A DNA stretch of 64,000 nt from Diadema setosum (Eukaryota > Echinodermata > Echinoidea > Diadematoida > Diadematidae), in assembly GCF_964275005.1 (NCBI RefSeq), contig NC_092702.1, forward strand, positions 36,914,816 to 36,978,815, written 5' to 3'. Shown in pieces: positions 12,263 to 64,000 of the stretch. The position numbers were made by a program, and so were the translations under genes. How positions within the stretch are numbered: the first letter of the stretch is position 1; every line of letters begins with the position of its first letter. The notes beneath the pieces were generated by a model. That model ran no database searches. It saw nothing but the letters and a program-made list of their open reading frames with translations, and was not told where the DNA came from.

Positions 12263-14253
12263 TTATTGTGCAACATCTTGATAAAAATCGAGCACTGAGG
12301 TTGGCCTAATTGCTCGACAAGACTCAATAATACTGTGCCACAGTCTGAATACATAATACATTCATCATTGCTCGACACCATTATTTGCTTCTTTTAAAAA
12401 GACACTCCATATTGCTCGAAAAGTAAGGTAATGTCAGGTATCTGCAGAAGTCCGATAACTTTTGTTCCAGTTAGAGGTCGAACTTTATCAATGCATGTGT
12501 ACGTAGACAGGCACATTTACTACACCCCGTAAGTATTCCCGTCAGTCACTGCTTTATTCTTGTAGAGGTAAGCGGTGCGCCCATCAGCCGTTATGCCACA
12601 TATTACTTTAGGGAGCTTCAGATTTTCGCGACGGGAACGTTCAGAGGGGAAAAACGGTTCTGAGCATGCACAAAATCGCTTATTAAATTCGCTCTATACC
12701 TTGCATCGTCTGAGTTTTCCCTATACGCGTTCTTGACTACTTTCACGTCCGCTCAATTCACGACGCAGAGAACTACTTGATGCACCGATCATTTATCATT
12801 TTTTACAGGTTGCGCCTCCGCGTATTAAATCTAAAGCAAATTTTTCAACACGACGCAGGGAGAGGGAAGAACGTCCAACCCATAACTCGTCGTCTCAAAC
12901 GTCCGCGCCGCAAATCGAGAGCTCCATATTGGCTGGCAAAAGAGCATTGCTAATGCCCGGGTTAATGCAGCACTGGGTAATGATGAGACACTTACACGAG
13001 CAAGTTTGTAAAACACTCCGGGTAAGATTAGCTGGTAGAAGATGTATGTACACGTATTCGAAACTCGCTGTTGATTGGTCGACATCTGCTCTATGATACT
13101 GACGTCATAGCTGGAGAGACCCCACAGTTTGGTTTCCTGTATTGTCTATTACTCCCCTTGTTAAATAATATCATGAGAGAGCAAAGGAAACAATGCTGTA
13201 TTCATTTAATATTACATTTATTTCATTCTTCTTCTTCTTCTTTGTTGCGTTTCACTTTGTTTCTTTGTATGATTTCTACTCAGTCTGGTTACACTATTTT
13301 TCCCTGTCCCTCTTTAATAGTTCATAAAGCATATTATGAGCGAAACCGAATTCTGGTTTACAGTCATTAAAGACTCAGGTGAGCTATATAACACATACAG
13401 AAAAGGACCGACTGAATTCAAAGTAGCTCTATATTCTTTGACTGTTCATCTCAATATCGGCAGTGGATATTAAGGCACACACATACAACACATTAACTTT
13501 CAATCTGTTCATGGCATAAGTTCAACTAGTACATCATTAAAAGATGAAATAACGAGACGGAAAGATAGTTTGGTGTCAGCACTCCAATGGCACTTTGAAA
13601 AAAAAAAAGATGTACACTCATACAATGTCAATCTGGATTTTGAGTACTGTAAGCCATCAACATGATAAAGGTAATGACGGAGGTAAGATGAATGTTTGAT
13701 AGGAAATGGCAATCTAGGTAACATATTTCCTTTGTTGTAATTGATTATGATTGTGATTATGATTGTGATGCATTATGATTATTATGGTTATGATGCATTA
13801 AGATGTATTTTGACGATTATGATGTCCGAGAAAAGAATTATATTGGCCGTTTTCGCTTAGTCCTTATCACAATAACGTTATTCATTTACCTCCATAATGC
13901 TTGACGGAAATATTATGTTGTGGCAAGAATACTGCGCACAGAAAAAAGTTAACAGATATCAACTGATGATAATATTGTAACTTTGTGCAGTGACAACCGT
14001 CACAATCCACAGAAGAATTTCATTTCATTTTGCATCTTTCATTCTTAATCATTTTAGGATATCAATTAAATTTGAAATCTACTCGTATTTGCGAGAAAGA
14101 TTAAAATTGATTATACTCACAATAATTCGCGGATGTTTACACTGTTATCTGATTCACACACAGATAAACACACACTTTCAGTCCATCATGGGAATAACTT
14201 AAGTACTAGTTACATATGTTCACTTTCCAGCATAAACACTGCTCATTTAACTT

Positions 14254-14405
14254 TCAGGTGTGAGTTTCTTCAGTTTGTCTCCCTCTACAAATTAAATTTG
14301 TTAAGATCGCAACTGCTGATTTGTAGATTAATTTACAGATCAGCGTTTGCGATCTTAACAAATTTAATTTGTAGAGGGAGACAAACTGAAGAAACTCGCA
14401 CCTGA
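14254..14405. repeat. 152-bp near-perfect palindrome (foldback)
   Basis: The left arm begins TCAGGTGTGAGTTTCTTCAG and the right arm ends CTGAAGAAACTCGCACCTGA. Pairing continues with few mismatches to the exact centre (14329/14330), leaving no loop. A 12-bp direct repeat TCATTTAACTTT lies at 14243-14254 and 14443-14454. The palindrome sits just past a possible polyadenylation signal of the guanylate cyclase gene. Confidence 0.85.
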
Positions 14406-14451
14406 ACCTTCACCCCTCTGAATAACATCCTTCTTTCATTTATCATTTAAC

Positions 14452-14457
14452 TTTATT
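14452..14457 (-). promoter_or_regulatory. Possible polyadenylation signal of the guanylate cyclase gene
   Basis: The minus strand reads AATAAA here, about 840 bases after the stop codon. I saw no other perfect AATAAA on this strand between it and the stop. Use is not shown. Confidence 0.35.
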
Positions 14458-15296
14458 GAACACATGTTCAGTGACTACAAATATCCAATAATGAAGCACT
14501 GGACTGCAAAGTCCAACGTTTTGATGGCAAGATCATCCCTTGAATTATGCATATAGGAAACACGAAACGAAATGACGTCAACTCTGTATATAAAAATACT
14601 ATATCTATTGTATTCAAACATTATAGACTCTCGGCATATCATTTGCAGTCATTTACAAACTCCGAATCTCCTGCTCTTATATAAACAAAAGAGATGTCTA
14701 TTTCTCTTCAGCATACCTGCGCAAAACACACAAAATATTAAACGATTTTCTTTTCTCATTTCTATATAAAGTACTATGTTATATACAACATGTAAATTGT
14801 GAAGTAAGATTGAAACTTATAAATGAATGGTACTGTGATCTGGAAAGAATTCTGGCAGAATACACTAGTGTTTATAGAAGTACATTAAATGTTCACAATT
14901 TGATAGACGTATACAATAATGTATAACATATTGATTATAGATTGCACTCGCTGATAAAATGAGTAGTTACATCTATTCATGTAACATAAATCATAACGAC
15001 ATATGAATAGCCAATGATTTCAAAGACAAAATTAATATCATAAATACAAATCTAATCATGAACCTCCTGGTATTCAAATAAAAATGTTAGAAGCTAAAAA
15101 TAGGAATCTCGTAAAAATCAGCTATTCATTATAATTTCAATTATTATTCTCTGATGGGGAATCTTGGGTGGAAAAAAGCTTGAGAAGTGCGTATTATAAG
15201 GAAAAGCTTTTAAGGTTGTTGTTTTTTTCCGCGTGAAATGCACCACTAGTTAGATTTGAAATAAAAGATGAGGAAAATCGTTGTTCAGGGCAGCAA

Positions 15297-58802
<43,506 letters not shown>

Positions 58803-59407
58803 CTGTGATTAAAAAACAGCAAAACACAGGATATAGTTTACATGAGTGGCGAACAAAATCAGCAGAAGTAAATTTTTAATCAAGTTTATATCTCATTATA
58901 TCGGAATAATGTTATAGCATTGAATTGAAGAAAATAACGTTGGAAGAATTTCAATTTGAAATTCGAAACTATGTCTGTGTAGCTTATTTAATCCCACAAT
59001 GGAATACATTTCTAGGACCGAATTGATTTGATTAGATTGTTCCGTTGCCAGCAAACACATGCATGTCAGATTTACAGTTACATGGCGGCATGGCACGAGT
59101 CTCAGTGCAGTGTGACGCAAGTACATTCGATTCAATCCAATGTAACTTCTTTTTTTTTTCACCAAAGAGTTGAAGTGAAAGAATTGTCATGAACTTAATG
59201 ACTGTCCGCATTGCAAATTTGGTTCGCGAATGCTTATATATACATGTACTTCTTTATCACATTTAATTGTTGATTTAAGTCCTGGTACATAATTTCTATG
59301 ATAAACTTTTATGTCACAGACTGGGAATGGTTTCAATTATGATTTGATTGTATCAACATTAAAGTGATTATTTATGTCACATTATAATCAAATAAAGTGA
59401 TACATGA

Positions 59408-59764
59408 CTGGCTCAGGGCCAGATATCACATTATTGTAATATTGTAATTGCCCGACTCTATTAACGCTAATGAAAAATTCTATGAGATATAATTTTGTAG
59501 TAGTTTACCTAACGTCATGACAACATACACCATGAACAAAGCACGAACCTTTAAAATAAACCGTAAAAAAGTGTGTTTTCTTGTGTGTAGTTTACTGGCC
59601 TAGAGCCAGGTATTAAACTATCGTAATATTGTATTTTCCAACACCATGAACGCTAATTAAAAAAAAAAAATAAAAATATATATATATATATATATGTGAG
59701 ATATGAGAAAGGAAGGAGAAAATCGGTGCGTAGCTTTGACATTATTATTCCTCTTACTGTTCCT

Positions 59765-59831
<67 letters not shown>

Positions 59832-59945
59832 ATAATCTTTCATAAGATTTGTAAAGCTTTGGCCAACGTCATGGCAATATACACCATGAACAAAACCCAA
59901 ACCATAGAAATAAACCGTAAAACTGTGTGTTTTCTTGTATAACTA
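59408..59945. repeat. Imperfect tandem duplication with (TA)n growth
   Basis: CTGGCTCAGGGCCAG at 59408 and CTGGCCTAGAGCCAG at 59593 start two matching units. AACGTCATGACAACATACAC at 59511 and AACGTCATGGCAATATACAC at 59864 mark the second half of each. Unit 1 is about 185 bp; unit 2 is longer because of TA tracts at 59678-59695 and 59768-59828. Confidence 0.8.
59768..59828. repeat. (TA)n microsatellite
   Basis: About 30 TA units. Confidence 0.98.
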
Positions 59946-61029
59946 TTTGTACGAAAAAAAAAACACACACACACACACAAGACCCTAGTCTTCAGAAAGA
60001 CTAAAGAACTCTTTCTTGACTTGGATTTGTGTCATTACTTTGACTGATTTGAAGAATAGTAATTCTGTAGAAATTCTGAGGAAAAGCACTGGTATAGTTG
60101 ATCTATAATCGACGTAACAGTTGTGCATCGCATGTAATAATCCATTACAGTAAGTCGTGTGTGGCATTGGTTTTCACATGGGCGAATGAATTCCATCACT
60201 TAATGACTGTTGATTGACGGTTGCCCATGGTTACCGGTTGTTGTCTTTATAGTCTAACAATAGAAGTTTTCAATACCATGGCACTGTTCAAATGTAATGG
60301 CGAAAGCCTTGGGCAACAAGCGCTGTTTTATCTTATGTTGTCATCTGTTAATGGTAAAGGGACAGTATGTCCTTACCGGAGGATCATGTGACTGTATGAG
60401 AAGGTTTCAATGAAAATACAGATGATTGTCTCTGTGCACAACATAAGTAAAGCATTTTACATGCACGTAAGCACATACATACCATGTCCAACATAAAACC
60501 TGCAATATCATATCATCAAAAGCCTGAGAAAACGGAGTGTCACTGATTTGTCTGATTCAGTCTCTTGGTATTCACCAGGCTCTTAGCTTTTCAATTACAG
60601 AAACACAAACCCCAAAATGCAACTACACCGTAACAAGTCCCGTTCCTAGACTGCTACAAATAAACATTTAAAAAAGATCTAGTATTTATGTTTGAAAAGC
60701 TTACATGCAATAAAGCATAGAGGATATCAGGCATTAGTTCACAAAAGTTTAATTCAAAATCATAGCCACGTGCTGCGGATAATTTCGGATTTCAGAGTCT
60801 TAGGTATATCAGGCAAGAAAAAAAAATTATGTAAAAAAAAAATCAATAATCTCATGACTTCGATATTGTACCCACGATCAGAGACACGGACAGAGATACA
60901 CACAAACACCCTCACACTCAAACATGATTGTTATATATACTGTGTATCAATTCAAATCAATTCAAACCAATCTTAGTTATGAATTAATGATTAAATACTA
61001 ATAGATAACCTAGGAAGACAATACTATAT

Positions 61030-61539
61030 AGATGATGACTGGCGGGGGAGGGAACATACCGAACGTTCCACCCGAAGGGTTTGAAATGCTATTGAGGGAG
61101 GTTATAAGTCCCGAGACTTCGTCTCGGAACTTATAGCCTCCCGAAATACCATTTCAAACCCTGAGGTCCGAATTCACGGAGGTGGTACAAATGAAACCAT
61201 GGTTTAAACCATGGACAAAACCCATGGAGCACCAAGTGTCGCACGGAATATTTCGTTGCGAAATCAGTCATTTCGTCGATGAAATGATCATTTTGTAACG
61301 AAATGACAACATTCTGTAACTAAATGAACATTTCGTCCACGAAAAGATAATTTCGTTAACGAAACGGTCATTTTGTCGACGAAATGGCCAATTTCCTAAC
61401 GAAATATTCCATGCGACACTTGGCTCTCCATGGTTTTTGTCCATGGTTTAAGCCATAGTTTCATTTGAACCACCTTCGTGAATTCAGGCCTGAGGGTGGA
61501 ACGTTTGGTACATGTTCCCGACAACAAAATTCATCATCT
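61030..61539. mobile_element. 510-bp layered foldback element
   Basis: The outer ends GATGATGA (61031) and TCATCATC (61531-61538), then GGGAACAT / ATGTTCCC and GTTCCACCC / GGGTGGAAC, pair inward. Longer arms include GAAACCATGGTTTAAACCAT on the left and ATGGTTTAAGCCATAGTTTC on the right. The left arm holds an extra hairpin (61077-61161; GGGTTTGAAATG / CATTTCAAACCC). The centre (about 61238-61402) is a run of about nine 15-18-bp units built on CATTTCGT.AACGAAATG. Confidence 0.75.
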
Positions 61540-62915
61540 GTTATATTATATGGGTTAGTCAAATCTACTTTTTCACATTGTATGGAATAGGCAAATTTAT
61601 CCTATCGATTGCGTGAAAAATATGATCGTTCAATCGTTTGGTATTGTTTGTCATTTGTTACATGAAAATGTTTTCCCATGGGAGAAATAAAAATGTTCTG
61701 CCCATGCCGGGCGAACATAACCAATGTGCCTCCATCACGTGACTGTGTTTAGCCAATCACTAACCGGTATTTGACTAACCCATTTAATATCATGTTATGT
61801 ACAAAAATGGAGGGAACTTCTGAAAAGACAATGCTTGTAACATGCTGGCACCATGGAAGCACCACAATGATCCTTGATCAGTTGATTGGCCTAAACTAAG
61901 GTTAATCTGGGTCGATCGATTAAAAGTAATTTCGTATGAAAACTGTTATTCCCCTGTATGATCCTATACGAACGGATCTGTTTATGGAATTTGGATTTTC
62001 TTGACGATGTTGGGGGATTTGTCTATTCTCTGAGCAAAAGCTCCTCGTTTCTTCCAAAGTCTTATCTGCTTTACACGACCCATAAAACTGTTGCTATATA
62101 GGCCAGGCAAGTATCGGGGAAGTCTATTTCAAACTGTCTTGTATACTTGGATCACCTGGCTCTAATGATGTTAATTATTCTAACAAAACGAGACAAGAGA
62201 CAGTAAAATAAATAAATGAAGCAGAAAACTAATCAGACCAAATAACCAAGAGCTTAAAATGATAAAATTCGCCGGACTCTGATTAAGATATTGAGTTGTT
62301 AGTATGGTTACATTTACTGTCCAAGAGAGACTTTGTTTTCATGTTGTTGTTTCATTTTGCAGTTTTTAGCCTCGCGGTTTATACTGAACATCTGTCATTA
62401 CCCAAATTTTGGCAGGAACCTTTATACCTGATAAAAGTTTTATGGTTTCAGCTTTAATTTCTTTATCTAGAGTTATTGGCCTCCTCTTGTCTACCGCCAT
62501 ATTTGTCATGTTGTGCACGCGACACTCCTGCATGGTGTTTCAGCATTCTTTAATATGACTACTTCGTTGATATAATGGCAATCAGCTAAAAGTGTTGTAT
62601 GCATTTCATAATAGTATAATATTTGTATACAATACATGTTGAATTATGGTATGATTAGTTGATTATGATATACGTTACAGGGTTTATGGTCAAGATCTGT
62701 AGGGCTTAGAAAAAGCTATTGGCCTACTGTACAAAATGACATTCTAAAAATTTAAACAATTATTGCTTGTATTTGGCTGATATTTTTCTTTTAATCAACA
62801 ATCTAATAGTCATAATTATGATTAAAGAACGATAAAGCTTGCATGCCAGCGTTGAAATATGTTCAGATCCATGCGAATTTTGACCAACTTCCACATCAAG
62901 AAATATTCAGTAAAA

Positions 62916-62955
62916 ACAAACAAACAAACAAACAAACAAACAAACAAACAAACAA
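62916..62955. repeat. (CAAA)n microsatellite
   Basis: About ten CAAA units. Confidence 0.97.
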
Positions 62956-64000
62956 CAACAACCCAACATTGCCTGCACAGGAACCTAACCATAGAAGAAT
63001 AGAGATGAAATTTACCAAAACCTAGCATTTTTTGCTTCTTACTGCATAAACAACCTGTACTTACATGGTCATTTCTGATCCGTTTTACTCACAACACTCG
63101 ACTATAGCCAAGTAGCATCATGAAGGTCAACACAAGACATTGTGCAGGTGCAAAACACCCAGGTGCGCCTAGCTTTAATAGCTTCCGTTGACCAGGCTTT
63201 CCCCTTCACAATCAATTCAATTGCTGAATCACTAACCCATTTATCGGAGATTACATCATGGACTAACTGCATGAGCCATGACCCAGTTTATTACAGCACT
63301 TCATGAGAAAATGAATTCGTTTATAAACGCACAGTTGCAGAGTGTGTATATTGGACTGACAGCAAACCAGGAACAAGAAGGAGTTGTGGTAATTTCATGA
63401 AAATGATGCAATGTCAATTCATGGTAGAAATTAAGTGAATGAAGGTTTGAGTCTGTCAATAAAGGAAATGTTTTGAGTATATTTCCCACCATCCTTTCAT
63501 AAGGGTATATTGTCATCGCTCTTAGTAACATTACATTTAATCTTTTCTCTTCATTTCCAACAGAATTATGTGAAAGCATAAATACAACTGATTAGATATT
63601 TCAAATAATTCCATCTAAGTGAATTGTTATGATAAAGGTAGTAAAGTGAAAGGTAAGTTATGTTGGAATAATGAGCGGTTGTGTTACATGAATAATATAA
63701 TTAGTAAATAGGCAGGCGTTTTAAATGGAGGAGCCTGCTAGAAAAAAAAAAGCTTAAAGCTTATTTATTGCAGTACCTTCAGGGAAAAAAAAGCAACAAT
63801 TGCTTCTCATTAAAAAGTATGAACAAAAGTGTGCACTGTGACAGATTTGAGGCAGACAGAAAAACTTTGGAAGTTAAGGGGGAACGGAAACATAAGAGAC
63901 AATGTGAACAAAAGAAATACAAAACATAAGAAGCGTGAGACCAACCAGGAAGAGACAATTTGTGTATTAATATAGGGAAGAAATGTATGTCTCAACTGGT

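Larger units (their letters stand above)
6009..15296. other. Intergenic or upstream region between the two genes
   Basis: No supported coding sequence is present. The region holds a 148-bp MITE (6744-6891), (TTG)n tracts (7544-7574, 12237-12262), a (CA)n tract (11524-11573), ATG/GAT-rich repeats near 13740-13800 and a 152-bp palindrome (14254-14405). A CpG-richer patch lies at about 12540-13080. The 3' UTR of the guanylate cyclase gene should occupy the right-hand end. Confidence 0.5.
58803..64000 (-). other. Upstream intron of the guanylate cyclase gene, right edge
   Basis: No exon with the phase needed to join 58802 was found by eye, so the N-terminal exons are probably beyond 64000. The region holds a local duplication (59408-59945), (TA)n (59768-59828), a layered foldback (61030-61539) and (CAAA)n (62916-62955). 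Confidence 0.6.

Noticed and set aside
12831..13085. An 84-codon minus-strand frame in the CpG-richer patch
   Set aside because: GC content alone lengthens frames here. No domain is visible, so only the patch is reported.

Overview
The window is AT-rich animal nuclear DNA: long introns with GT-AG boundaries, many microsatellites, and nested DNA transposons with no intact transposase. The main gene is a receptor guanylate cyclase of the natriuretic-peptide / sperm-chemoattractant receptor type. Its form and the repeat content suggest a marine invertebrate deuterostome, perhaps an echinoderm. That placement is inference, not proof.

Gene 1 (minus strand, 58802 down to 15297) is the receptor guanylate cyclase. 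I resolved 18 coding exons whose 17 junctions all agree in phase. They give one open frame of about 1,098 residues: the C-terminal part of the extracellular ligand-binding domain, the membrane-proximal cysteine segment, one transmembrane helix, a pseudokinase (kinase homology) domain, a coiled-coil signalling helix, a complete guanylate cyclase domain, and a tail of about 233 residues. The signal peptide and the first part of the ligand-binding domain are not seen and probably lie beyond 64000.

Gene 2 (minus strand, 6008 down to about 1063, continuing off the left edge) is tentative. Three exons join in phase and a fourth is possible. The protein looks like a PBP1-type amino-terminal domain, most like an ionotropic (NMDA-type) glutamate receptor, but I cannot confirm the family. 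The 9.3 kb between the genes (6009-15296) holds a small telomere-motif MITE, microsatellites, a CpG-richer patch and a 152-bp palindrome just past the likely 3' end of gene 1.

The 16-kb intron of gene 1 between 23299 and 39282 is almost entirely one insertion. At 24499-38840 is a 14.3-kb unit with complex inverted ends (GGTCCGTTTCATGAA...) and a 5-bp target duplication CCATG. It carries two satellite arrays (about 165 bp x 8 and about 190 bp x 13), a TTAA-flanked element, foldbacks, and a 3.65-kb CAGGG-ended element with a 7-bp target duplication.

The least expected signals are two tiny perfect hairpins (35 bp and 27 bp) with CAGGGAGGTG/CACCTCCCTG arms, each between 7-bp direct repeats. They look like miniature relatives of CAGGG-ended transposons. 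A 510-bp layered foldback lies at 61030-61539.
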